64,000 nucleotides of DNA, from contig CM023539.1 of the NCBI GenBank assembly GCA_013350335.1, forward strand, positions 14,198,302-14,262,301, read 5' to 3'. The notes beneath the pieces are model-generated. The model made no database searches and was not told the DNA's origin. It was given only the letters and a program-made list of their open reading frames with translations. Made by a program: the position numbers and the translations under genes. Of this stretch, positions 46,733 to 58,111 are shown one piece after another; position 1 is the first letter of the stretch, and every line of letters starts with the position of its first letter. The DNA is from Chimonanthus salicifolius. Taxonomy: Eukaryota > Streptophyta > Magnoliopsida > Laurales > Calycanthaceae.

Positions 46733-49039
46733 TGTTGTGATTTTAATTTTAACAAGCGCACGAGCCAATTACAGTGTAGTGAATGAGTGTGAGGTCATAC
46801 CCAAGGGAAACCACAAAATAAATGTATGAAATAAAAATGGTGCCATTAACATAATGTGATCTAAGAAAATGATTTTCTAAAACATGGAGTTATAATCTTA
46901 ATTTAGCAAAATTCTATATTTAGATAACCAATATTTAATTAATTATCTAACTTTAGCAGTTAACAAAATATAAGATTTACTTTTATCATTGATTTATAAA
47001 TTGTGATTAAAATGGTGGAGTGAATTTAAATGACCTTAATCTAATTTAAAATGCAAATTTAAGAAACAAATAAAATATTTCTAACCTAGTTAAATCATTT
47101 CAAGGATTTTTATATAAATAGATAAAAGAATGAAATAAAAATAAAAATAATAAATTATTTACATAGTTTACAATGGAATCGAGACAAGTATCGAGGGTGG
47201 CATGTTATCCCATTTAAACATAAAATCATGGCCTAGACTATGAATTATTCTAGAATTATAAAATATAATTCAACTTCATCATTTATTAAAATTCTAATTA
47301 GAAAAATTATGTCGTCCATTAAATCAAAAATTTTCAACTCAAGCCTTAGGCTTGAGCGGGATTTACACTTGCATTTTCCAAATCTAAAATAAGTTGATCT
47401 TGAAAAGAACCTTAGACTGAAAAAAAAAAAGGTTAAGTCCCACCGATCCTAACAGGGGTTCTACTTTGCCTTGAAAAACTCTAAAAATAATTTGTTTCAT
47501 AACATTCATAAAAAGAATTAAAATAAAATTAAAAACAATCACCATATAATATTTAATAATTGGGAACACAATAAATGTAAAGAATCTACCATAAATTTCA
47601 TTTAAAAATTGGAATATAAGAAAATGCAATCCTTTGGAACTTATTACATAAAAATAAAATAAATAACTTACAAGAAATTAAATATTTTTCTCTGTCCTTA
47701 GCGGTCCAACTTCAGCCCCTTCAATGCCTTGCCCGATTCCCGTTTAATGGACCCAAAACCGTCAATTTATAGGACAGGAGGTGAGAAAATAAAGCAAGTG
47801 ACAACCCATCGAAACCGTGTGGGCCCTCCTCTTATCTTTTTTTTTTTCTCTTCTGTTGTAATCAGCTAACTCTTCTTATCTCTTTTCTTTCTCTGCACTT
47901 CCTTTCACCTTATCTTTCTCCTTATCTTTCTTCCTTCTTTTCTTCTACACGACAGCTTTGGTTTGACAAGATTACACGACATCTTCTTCTTCATCCTTTT
48001 TGCTTTCATCCTTATCCTTATCTCATTCGGTTATATCTCATGACAAAACCCTCCTTCTTCTTATCCCATTTTCTCAATTGGCAAATTGTTTCCTACTTTG
48101 TCACTGAGATGGATTTGGGCGAAAATCTTGTAGCATTTTCAGTAGGTCTGTTTGGCTAAGATCGATCCCATCTTATCTCTACTGAATCATAAGGATTTGG
48201 CCGAATTTCTCTTCTTTCTATCTTTTCTTATCTTTTTACTCGGTTCAAGATCTTCTCTGTTGTTGAGTTTCAAAAACTAAGGGAACTGGGTTGTAAGCTG
48301 GTTGCTCGGCCTTCCTCCATCTGTCTTTATGCTTGAGTGGACTCTTCTTTCTAAAACTGAGAGATAAATCCAGGGATGATTCCTACCCCCCTCCTGCTGT
48401 TCTCAAAAACCCGAGATCAGTACTGTACTATTGTATGAGACAGGAGTTGCAGCTTGGTGTCCATCTTCTCTTGGAAATCAGCCAGCCCTTTCTCTTCTCT
48501 GTAGCTTTGAAACTGATCTTCTTGTTGGGTTCTTTCAATTTCGCTGCAGCTGCGGCTGATGTTGTTGTTGTTGAGGATTAACTATTGCTTGGGCTTCTAA
48601 GGTTCGTTCGGCATCTCCAATCCACAAGCAGTTCTCATCTGTGTACCCAAACCCAAGTGCTCCATTGAATGAAGAAGAGATGGGTGTGTTCTTCAAGGAA
48701 GAAGTACTTGTCAGATCCATTGAAACATGTAAGCTCTATTCTTTGGTATTCCATAACAGAGAAGTGGTGGTGTTAAAAGTGTTTATATCTTCATATTGGG
48801 AGCTAATTGGGATGTGGGAGGAGAAGGTAACGTAATGAAAAGGAAGTTCATTTGTACAGAGGTTTCTCTCATTGTTTCTCCCACTTTCATGTGGGATTTC
48901 CAATTTTTATTCACATTTCTGGTATTTTTCAAAATATTCTGGAAAATTCAAAAACACATTAAACATATCTAATATTTAGAAAATAAAGACTAATTAATGT
49001 AATATTAAAGGTAAAAGGGTAATTTCTCAGTGTTTATCA
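46733..49039 (-). repeat. 3' LTR of the Athila element
   Basis: This 2,307-bp LTR starts TGTTGTGATTTTAA and ends GTGTTTATCA. It is close to the right LTR over its whole length, with mostly single-base differences. A GCTGCAGCTGC/GTTGTTGTTG stretch near 48540-48580 yields short frames that are not genes. Confidence 0.85.
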
Positions 49040-49053
49040 AATACCCTCAAACT
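49040..49053 (-). other. Polypurine tract of the Athila element
   Basis: On the minus strand this reads AGTTTGAGGGTATT directly before the 3' LTR. Confidence 0.7.
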
Positions 49054-50720
49054 TAGATTTTGCTAGTCCTGAGCAAAACTAATCAAAAATCCAAAAACCA
49101 CTTTCGCTGGTCCTCTCGATTGCATTTAGCGTATGCAACAACCTTTAAACCCGTAGCTCACCACTAGTGGATGAGTTATAGTCTCGTGAGGGTTTCAAGT
49201 GATGGTACCCACAAACATCGAATTTTTTCAGCAAAAACACATAGACAAAAATCTAAATATCATACAACTCTAAAATTCATTTTAGAAGATTTATACCCGG
49301 AGTGTTGTGTGTGATAGCCAATAGTAAGACAGTCTTCTTTTTCCAAATTAACACAAGTTTTATAACCACCATTGGAAAATACGCTTTGACTTCAAACCTC
49401 ACCAGATATATCTCTCAGAAAGACTAACGCTCAAAGGTGGGTTTGTTTTCTCTCAAGGTATATGTGAGCAGAGTTTACGTATTCAAATCAAAGTTCTCAC
49501 ATATTTGTTAAACAAAGATGGCATAGATGAAGAAAATAATTGATCTCATGAATAGATGCCAGCTTTCCTAAGAACGTTGAGTCAAACACCATTATTTTTC
49601 CTCCTCTCTTCTCTACATGAAATAGCTTATTTAGACTTAGGATGAATAGGACTTTCTTATAGGACGAGACGTGGCTTAGGACCGTGTCATATCAAAGAAG
49701 GGATAAAAGACTCTAAAAATTAACATTTTCATAAGAAAATGTTAGAGGTCTTCATAATATGAGCAAGATATTTTTCCTCTAATATTTTTTACATTTTTTT
49801 TTCAACATCCTATTTTGACGTATGGATTTTTTTTTTTAAAGAATCTTCTTTTCTTTTCTCTTTCAACATCCCTCTTTGATGTATGGATGTTCCCATTTTA
49901 TTTTCTCTTTTATTTTTTATTTTTCATTTTTCAGTGAATCCTATCCCAAATTCTTCCCTAACCTTTTCTCATATGATGATAGGTAATAGATATAAAATTT
50001 TGGCTCAAACTCTATGTCTGGAGTTGGGTATGGTAGATATGGATAGTTAATGAAAAAGGCTAAATTAGGCTCAACTGGGGAACTATCAAGATGAAATGAC
50101 CAAAATAGGTGGGCTTGAAGGCTCAAAAGGTCCAAAAATGGCCTATCTCATATCCTAAGTTTCATAAGATAATTTATTTGCTTCAAATACATTCAGAAAA
50201 ATTTCAGGTGTACTCACTCAAATTTGTTAGCGTTCTTAGTAATATGGCCAAATCAATGATAATGAGATCACTCAACGACCCGATGAGCTTATCAAAGAAA
50301 TAAGAGTTTACTTTTAACCCTCAGAAGGATAGAATGGCTCTAAAGCTCACTGGGTTTAAGTCTCCATTAGCATTCCTCTAGTGATCACTCGACTTATGAA
50401 TATTTTTCTTTTTCAGACTAACACTAATATGGTTGTGTACATGTATTTCCGAGCATAAATCCTATAAAAATCTTTCCGGAAAAGTATGATATAAAGATTT
50501 TTATTTACGTCTTAATGCTAAAAATGTGACTCTTTTTACGTCAAATCGTCAAAACACATGCTTTTCTTAGGCCTAAATTGATGGTCTTGTTAAGTACCAA
50601 GGTGTCTCAGCTTTTGCTTACTCTACCCTTAAAAGATTAAGTCTGCTTCTCTCTGCTTAAGAAAACTATGACTCGTTTAACGAAAGATTGTCAAGATGTT
50701 TATAGTCCCCTAAGCGAAAA
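49054..50720 (-). other. Long 3' non-coding region of the Athila element
   Basis: AT-rich, with no ORF of substance. It is similar to 23978-26106 of the outer element. A long 3' region between the last ORF and the PPT is usual in Athila. Confidence 0.6.
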
Positions 50721-51089
50721 TCAATAGTTCTTTGGACACCAAGGAGTCTCAGTCTTTCTGGACTTTACTCTACCTTTGACTAAATCCAAAAAAAATTGTC
50801 TATTTTCTCTAATAGGTCTATGTTTTGCTGCTTTCACACAACGAACTTTTTGATAAGATATTATTACATTACAATTCCCACATCCACATTTGTGACAGAT
50901 TCCTAGCCTCTTAGCTTTCCTTTTTGCAGCCAGAGTGCTTTGACCACAAAGAGGTCTGGGTTGCTCTTCTTGGATTTCCAGCTTCCTCACCCTCATAACT
51001 AAGGAAATGATTTTCCTACACAAGTCTAGGGGAACTTGTACTCTAGACAGACATAAAACGAAGATAAAAAATCGACCGTCTACGTGCAT
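50721..51089 (-). CDS. Extra ORF downstream of pol: basic cysteine-rich protein, 122 aa
   Basis: The first ATG is at 51089; the open frame extends to 51209 without an ATG. Features in order: a hydrophobic start (FFIFVLCLSRV); a VPLDLCRKIISLV helix-like segment (residues 19-31); a basic run AAKRKAKRLG (54-63); a cysteine cluster CHKCGCGNC (C65, C68, C70, C73); and a basic C-terminal third. A VPxxLC segment followed by Arg/Lys-rich residues directly before a Cys cluster is the layout of carlavirus-type cysteine-rich nucleic-acid-binding proteins, some of which suppress RNA silencing. That link is inference from layout only. Athila elements often carry an env-like ORF at this place, but no clear transmembrane pair is seen. 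The frame is unbroken while pol has many breaks. Confidence 0.4.
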   Translation of the reverse strand: MHVDGRFFIFVLCLSRVQVPLDLCRKIISLVMRVRKLEIQEEQPRPLCGQSTLAAKRKAKRLGICHKCGCGNCNVIISYQKVRCVKAAKHRPIRENRQFFLDLVKGRVKSRKTETPWCPKNY

Positions 51090-51175
51090 GACTCCTATCC
51101 AGTTCTTTAACGTCTGCTGGTCACAAAGACAAAACAGATGATGGATGTTTTTTTTTTTATAAATAAATGACCTCA

Positions 51176-51200
51176 GTACCCCCAAACTTAAATTGAATAT
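51176..51200 (-). other. Internal PPT-like tract after pol
   Basis: The minus strand reads AAGTTTGGGGGTACTGAGG, close to the terminal PPT (AGTTTGAGGGTATT). The same block at 25790-25815 in the outer element reads 'gtaacccctagataaactt' on the plus strand. It lies between integrase and the 3' ORF. Confidence 0.45.
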
Positions 51201-51462
51201 TGTCCTCAATGTTCCCTAATTGATACTGGCCAGGTGTAAAAGATGAAATATTTCAGAAAACGAACAATCGGGGTTCGGACATACCTAATAATGTATGATG
51301 TGCAAAATGGACCAAATAAAGAAATCCTAGACTAACTCAATGAAAACTTAAACTAGACACTGAAGATTCAGACGAACTCAGACGTAAACAGATGGATATG
51401 TGGGTCTAGGTAATATAAAGTATGAAGATGGGTAGGTGAGTGAATGGGCATGGGTCCTCGAA

Positions 51463-52445
51463 TCAGTCTTGGTACACAGGACCGGCTATCGCGACCTCGG
51501 TCTCTTCTTCAGGAATGGGAAAATCTAAAAGTGGCTTTAATCGTTGCCCATTAACTTTGAATGCACGACCACTCATAGGATGCTTGATCTGTACTGACCC
51601 ATGTGGGAATGCGGATGAAACAATGAATGGACCTGTCCATTTGGACCTTAACTTCCCAAGAAAAAGATGCAACCTTGAATCGTACAACAAGACCTTCTGA
51701 CCAATTGTAAAAGATTTTCTCAATATGTGTTTGTCATGAAACACTTTCATCCGATCTTTGTACCTTTTGGCCGTGTCATAGGCTTCATTTTGTAACTCCT
51801 CCAGCTCAACAAGCTGAAGTTTCCGATGTTGTCCAGCAAGTTTAGAGCAAAATTGAAGTTTTTGATTGCCCAATAGGCTTTGTGGTCTACCTCGACCAGA
51901 AGATGACATGCCTTCCCATAAACTAGAAGGTAGGGTGACATTCCTATAGGCGTCTTGAAAACTATACGATACGCCCATAGTGCATTGATTGTCTTCTCGA
52001 GAATACACTTAATCTCTCTATTCGAAATTTCCACTTGGCCACTTGTTTGTGGGTGATAAGGAGTAGCCACTTTGTGCGCCACCCCATATGATTTTAGCAA
52101 GTTGTCAAATGGGCGATTGCAAAAGTGTTTACCCCCATCACTAATGATGTTTCGTGGAATTCCAAATCTAGAGAAAACATTTTCTTTAATGAAACGGAGG
52201 ACAACCTTGTGGTCGTTGGTTTTTCATGCCACTGCTTCGACCCATTTTGACACATAGTCGACCCCTACAAGGATATATTGATTGCCAAAAGAATTAGAAA
52301 ATGGTCCCATGAAATCGATGTCCCAAACATAAAAAAGCTCAATGGTTAGGATGGGGTTTAAAGGCATCATATTTCTACGGGAGATACTACCCAATTTTTG
52401 ACATCTATTACACAAGATGCAGAAAGTGTGGGTGTCTCGAAACAT
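51463..52445 (-). pseudogene. Integrase (Athila pol, broken)
   Basis: The end of the zinc region ([11 protein letters not shown]) and the first catalytic Asp ([10 protein letters not shown]) are at 52300-52445. A TGA after KWVEAVA (about 52224) interrupts the frame. The second Asp (ISDGGKHF, near 52130) and the Glu ([17 protein letters not shown]) follow in the same frame. A frameshift near 52000 moves the C-terminal domain into another frame, with [24 protein letters not shown] and [10 protein letters not shown]. All three catalytic residues remain, but no single frame spans them and the tail. Confidence 0.82.
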
Positions 52446-52534
52446 GGAGGGCCAATAAAATCCACATTGGAAGATTTTTACAGTTGTCTTTCTAGTGTTG
52501 AAATGCCCTCCACAGGCCTAGTCATGGTAGAAAC

Positions 52535-54475
52535 TTATGACACGTTGTTGCTCTTCTTCTGGGACACAACAACGAATGATTTGGTCCGTACAGTGTATAA
52601 ACAGATAAGGGTCATCCCAAATAAACTTTTGACCTGTACTAGAAACTTAGACCTATCTTTCTTAGTCCAATGCGAGGGCATTTGACCAGTAACAAGATAG
52701 TTAACAATATCTGCAAACCATGGTACTTGGGACACTAACATGAGTTGTTCATTAGGGAAGGATTCAGTGATAGGACGGGTCTCATCAGTGAACTCAGTTA
52801 TCAATCTTGACAAGTGGTCTGCTACCACATTCTCGGAACCTTTCTTGTCCCGGATTTCCATATCAAACTCTTGTAGCAGTAAGATCCATCAGATCAGACG
52901 AGACTTAGCATCTTTCTTAGAAAGGAGATACTTAAGTGCTGCATAATCAAAATAGATACCTTCGAACCCACTAAGTAGAATCGAAATTTGTCTAGTGCAA
53001 ATACGACTGCCAACAACTCATTTTCCATGGTGGAATAATGAAGCTAAGCGTCATTGAGAGTTTTGCTAGCATAGTAGATAACGTGAGGCAACCGATTTAC
53101 CTTTGTCCTAATATGACTCCTACTGCATAATCGGAGGCATCACACATAATTTCAAAGGGGACAGACCAAACAGGTGGTTGTATTATCGGAGCGGATGTCA
53201 AAGCGATTTTCAAATTTTCAAAGGCTTGAATGAACTCATCATCAAAATCGAAACTACATCCTTGGTCAAGAGTTTACAGAGAGGTTTGGAAACGTTATTA
53301 AAATCTTTGATAAACCTCCTGTAAAAACCAGCATGGCCTAAGAATGACCTGATCTCTCTAACGGTTTGGGGTCCTGTTAAATTAGAGTTCAGGTTGACCT
53401 TTGCCTTGTCCACTTCGATACCCTTTTCAGAGATAATGTGCCTTAGTACTATGCCCTTCTTCACCATAAAGTGACATTTTTCCCAATTCAATACCAAGTT
53501 CTTTTCTTGGCACCGGAGTAGCACATGGCTTAGATGTTGCAAGCACTGGTCAAAAGTGGACCCAAACACAGAGAAGTCATCCATGAAGACTTCTAAGAAA
53601 CTTTCGACCATATCGGAAAAGATGCTGATCATGCACCGCTGAAAAGTGGCTGTGTATTGCTCAACCAGAATGGCATACGGCGATATGCAAACGTACCTAA
53701 TGGACATGTGAAGGTGGTCTTCTCCTGATCCTCAAGAGCAACGTAGATCTGGTTATAACTGAAATAACCATCAAGGAAACAATAGAATGCATGATCGGCT
53801 AAACGTTCAAGCATTTGATCTATGAACGAAAGAGGAAAATGGTCCTTTCGAGTGACAGTATTCAACTTACGACAGTCAATGCAAACTCTCCAACCCGTTT
53901 GGATACTGGTTGGCACCAACTCATTATCCTGATTTTTTACTACCGTCACACCCGATTTCTTAGGTACAACATGTATCGGACTCACCCATGCACTGTCAGA
54001 GATTGGGTAAACAATACTCGTCTCGAGAAGTTTTAAAATCTCAGCTCTTACCACATCCTGTATCGCTGGATTTAGTCGTCTTTGTGGTTTCTCTAGATGT
54101 CTTTGAATTTTCTTCCAAGTGAATTTTGTGCATGACCACAGAGGGACTAATTCCTTTGAGATCGGCAATGGACCATCAAATAGCTTCACGGTGATCTCTT
54201 AAAACAGTTAGGAGTTTAGACTCCTGCTCAGAAGTTAAATCGGAAGCTATGGTAACAGGTAAAGTGTTTGATGGTCCAAGATAAGAATATTTAAGTGTCT
54301 CAGGGAGTGGCTTGAGCTCTAATTTTGGTGGCTTCTCGATAGAGGGGATCAGAACAGATTGAATAATAGGGAGAGGTTCAAATTTGGTGAACCTTCGCAC
54401 ATATGGAAATGCGTCAAACATAGCGTTCACTTCTTGTTTACAATTTTCGTTGAAGTCTGTGCTAAAAGTAGACAA
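52535..54475 (-). pseudogene. Reverse transcriptase and RNase H (Athila pol, broken)
   Basis: The linker to RT is at 54176-54475 (LPETLKYSYLGP). RT is at 53629-54189 (WVSPIHVVPKKSG, CIDCRKLNTVTRKDHFPL, FLDGYFSYNQI) and continues after a frameshift at 53210-53707 with the catalytic FMDDFSVFG and thumb IRSFLGHAGFYRRFI. RNase H spans about 52862-53209 in broken frames and ends at 52861-52790 with GSENVVADHLSRL. At least three frame changes occur. Confidence 0.82.
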
Positions 54476-54494
54476 AGTCTTCTCAAATGGGTCA

Positions 54495-55377
54495 TTACAA
54501 ATGAAGTGAAGGAATGACTTGAACTGAACTCTGGATCATATTAACCTCGCACGGATCATCTGTGCAGAAAGGTTGTTGACATAGGCCAAACACGTTGAGT
54601 TCTGTCGTCAGATCTTCGACCGACAACCTAAGCATACCATCTTGGCAATTGATAACAGCTTTTGCGGTGGCCAAGAATGGTCGTCCAAGAATAATCGGAA
54701 TATGCCCACTTTCGTTCTGAACAGGTTGTGTATCCAACACCACAAATCGACCGAAAAGTAGAATTTGTCTACTTTCATCAGAACGTCTTCTATCACACCC
54801 TTTAGAATTTTTACAGAGCGGTCAGCTAACTGTAGCATGATAGGAGTGGGTTTCAGCTCTCCCATCTCCAACTGCTCATAAACAGAGTATGGCAGTAGGT
54901 TGACACTATGTCCCAGATCTATTAAGGCCCTGTCAACTTCATATGTACCAATGGTGCATGCAATGGTTGGGCACCAAGGGTCCTTATGTTTAATCGGGAA
55001 TGGTTGTTGGGGGAGAGCATTTGCATTTTCTACTAGAAATGCCTTTGTGGGAACATTAGTTCTCCGTTTCACTGTATAGAGGTCTTTAAGAAACTTAGCA
55101 TATGAGGGTATCTGATTGATGGCATCAAGTAAAGGAATGTTGATATTGAAGGTTTGAATACCTCTAGTATGTCACCATAACGTACCCCTTGCTTGGTGAT
55201 GATCCTCTGAGGGTACGGAGCTCTAGGTACATATGGTTTTCTAGCAGACGGATCCAATACGATTTGGACTAGGGATGGACTTGATGGGTCATCCTGATGC
55301 TTGGAATGACCAGTGGTCTGGCCTTCCGGTTGCGTAGGTATTTTCACTTTATTGTCTACCTGTCTCCTAGATCTCAA
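54495..55377 (-). pseudogene. Aspartic protease region (Athila, broken)
   Basis: 55069-55377 is the gag-protease linker (VPRAPYPQR). 54608-55072 has the protease active-site segment, where the usual DLGAS-type motif reads LIDLGHSVNLLPYSVYEQL, so a Ser/Ala position has changed. 54495-54743 has ILGRPFLATAKAVINC in another frame. Protease cuts the Gag-Pol polyprotein. Confidence 0.75.
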
Positions 55378-55658
55378 GGTACTAATGGAGTTAGTGTCTT
55401 CTAGATTAGACGATGAAGCCTTATCCTGGCCCTTGGGGTTTGGGATAGGCTGACTGGGAAATCTACCTTCTCCCTATCTCATATTGTAGTGGCTAATTGG
55501 CCAAGTTGTGTTTCTAGCTTGTGCATAGCCTGCTGGGTAGACTGCATGAATTGCTACAACATATCCTTGAGAGAAGGCTTACGTTGTTGAGATGGACCGG
55601 ATTGATAAGACTGATTTGACTGGGCTGGATGATTTTGAGATGGGTGGAATGGCTGGTC

Positions 55659-56740
55659 CTAAGGTGGTTGGTATGGTGGACCTTGATATGGTGGACCTCT
55701 ATATTGAGGGGGTCCTTGATATTGAGGGGCTCCTTGACCTACTAGAGGTTGATTCTGGCGCCAAGAAAAATTTGGATGATTCTGCAAATTAGGATTGTAT
55801 GTGACAGAGAAAGGGGTTCCCCGATGTTTTCCAAAATTATTGAGTACGTTGGCCTTTTCGGTTGAGCATTCAGTATTAGATCCGAAGGAAGGATAGTTTT
55901 GGGCAGTGTGTCCTAGGTTAGAACACGTTACGTAAACCTCAGTATGAATTCCTAATGTTGGGTTCATCACCTGAGTCATCGCTAACGCATATATTTTCTT
56001 TGTTAAGTTTGCAATTGCAAGCTTAACATCTAAGTCGGTACTAACTTCGTATAAACCTCCTCTCTTTGAGGTTTGGGCTGAATTATCTCTTTTGGAGAAG
56101 TCCCATCGCTGAGAACTTTCTGCCAAGGATTTTAAGAAATTCCATCCATTAGTTGCAGTTAGCATTAAAAATTCCCCACCCTTCATAGATTCGACCATTG
56201 TGCAGTTTGATATGGTTAAACCATCATAAAAGAATTGTACGAGTCTCCCCGTTTCAAAACCGTGGTGGGGACATTGATTCAACGTATCTTTGAATCTTTC
56301 CCATGATTCATAGAATTGTTCACCCTCCTTCTGATTAAAGTTTGAAATTTCTTTCTTGAGGACGTTAGTTTTAGATACAGGGAAAAATTTATACAAAAAC
56401 TTGTTGGCTAACTGATCCCAAGTTGTGATGGAATTTGCAGGAAGAGAATTTAGCCAAGATTTCGTTTTTTCTTTGAGAGAAAAAAAAATAACCGAAGTTT
56501 AATGGATTCATAAGTGATACCTTGATGTTTGATGGTGGCGCAGATTTCTAAAAATTCTTTGACATGTAGATAAGGGTCCTTATGATCAAGTCCATGAAAT
56601 GCAGGTAGAAGATGTAATAGGCCTGGTTTGAGTTCAAAGGCTACATTAGTCGCTGGAACAACTATGCTTGATGGTGTATTGGGAGTGACTGCTGAAAAGT
56701 AATCTTGGAGGGTTCTCTCTTCGACTCTTTCTTCGGCCAT
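55659..56740 (-). pseudogene. Gag (Athila, broken)
   Basis: ATG at 56740. The N-terminal part (56450-56740) has RTLQDYFSAV and LKPGLLHLLPAFHGL..DPYLHVKEF, standard for this group. A frameshift near 56440 leads to 55659-56396, with YKFFPVSKTN, EGEQFYESWERFKD and FFYDGLT. The CCHC knuckle has lost its first and last Cys to Tyr (TCSNLGHTAQNY). The tail is a Pro/Gln/Tyr-rich repeat (QYQGPP..YQGPP). Confidence 0.82.
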
Positions 56741-58090
56741 TTTAGATGATGGTGGTGGTGATGGAGGTGGACTGTTTATGACTGAGCTTTAGACGCAATG
56801 ATTGGTAAATCGACAGAAAATGTAACTCGAACTAATCTATTATGAGTCACGACACCAATACTTCATACACAGACAAGATCATTCATGTTCACCCAAATTC
56901 ACACAAGAAAATGCCTAAATCTAAATTTGAATTGCACTAATGCAATCAAATTTTTATCTAGCTAATAGGACCCTAAAGATTATCTCTAGACTTGCTCCTA
57001 CTTTTCTCTCCAAATAATGTAAGACTCAAATGAGAGTTTAACCAAAATCATGGCCAGGTAAGTTCCCAAGTAAGTGGAGGAGCACACAGCATCTGCTTAT
57101 ATTCCATTTATCCTTAGGTTGTTTACACCTTGGTGACAGAACTAATCCTAGACACCATGATTGAAGAAAAATTATTCACCGGTTACAAAAATTAATTTAG
57201 ATTGAAAAGGTTCCTAATGAGCATGAAACTCTAAAATCTAGCCTAATGGTTCCTTAATTGATTTTATTAAGGAGATGCATGAACCAATTTTACTAATCTT
57301 ATTTTTTTAGATATTGTGAAAATGCAATCCTAAATTACCACACAACTTTCAAACAAATATGCAATCAATAATAAAACAATCTAAACTAATGCATGTACTA
57401 ACAACCTAGATGCATGGACAGATTAAATGCAAGCAATAAGTAAAATAAAGAAATAAAGAACACCCTAAATAAATCTATATGAATGCATGAGAAAAAATAA
57501 AATCAAAAGAAAAAAATTAGGCACTCACCTTAGCCTTTTATGCGTATTTTCACCAATTTTTTTTTTAAGCGTGTAATTAAAACTCCTTAGTTTATTATGC
57601 ATATCTCCAGTGATTTTTAAGCGCGACGTAATTAAAATTTCTGCAAAATAGACAATACAAGCTTTGGTGAAGATTCTAATTCAAAAAAATTGCATGGTCC
57701 TAATTTAAGTGCAATTGTCCTAATGTTACAACTAATGGAAGAAATATAATATTTGTAACCTAACTAAAAAATTTAAATCAAGTTAAGGTTATGAAAATTG
57801 GGCTCCACCCCATTAAATCAAAACTTTGTTTAAAAAAAAAAAATTTTTTTTTTGAAATCATATTTAGAAACTTTCCAAAGTTAGATGAAATTCTAAATTA
57901 AGACATATCTTCAGTATTAGAGAAGTTGCTAAAAAGGGAAACTATTAAATTAGAAAATTTCTAAGAAATAGAAAATCCTAATTATACAGCTTCTAGATTT
58001 AGTAAAATTCTAATTTTAAATTAATTCCATAATAGCAATCTTTCAAAAATCACATAAATCTAATGGCACACAATTTATTTCAAGATTTCA
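56741..58090 (-). other. 5' leader of the Athila element
   Basis: Non-coding and AT-rich, between the PBS and the gag ATG. It resembles 32459-33835 of the outer element. Confidence 0.65.
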
Positions 58091-58105
58091 CCAGCAACGG
58101 CGCCA
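58091..58105 (-). other. Primer-binding site, tRNA-Asp type
   Basis: On the minus strand this reads TGGCGCCGTTGCTGG, matching the first 12 bases of the Athila tRNA-Asp PBS. Six bases separate it from the LTR at 58112. Confidence 0.75.
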
Positions 58106-58111
58106 AAAACC

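Noticed and set aside
48333..48835. Short plus-strand frames near 48333-48835 and 59116-60361 as host exons
   Set aside because: They lie inside the two LTRs of the Athila element and recur only because the LTRs are duplicates.
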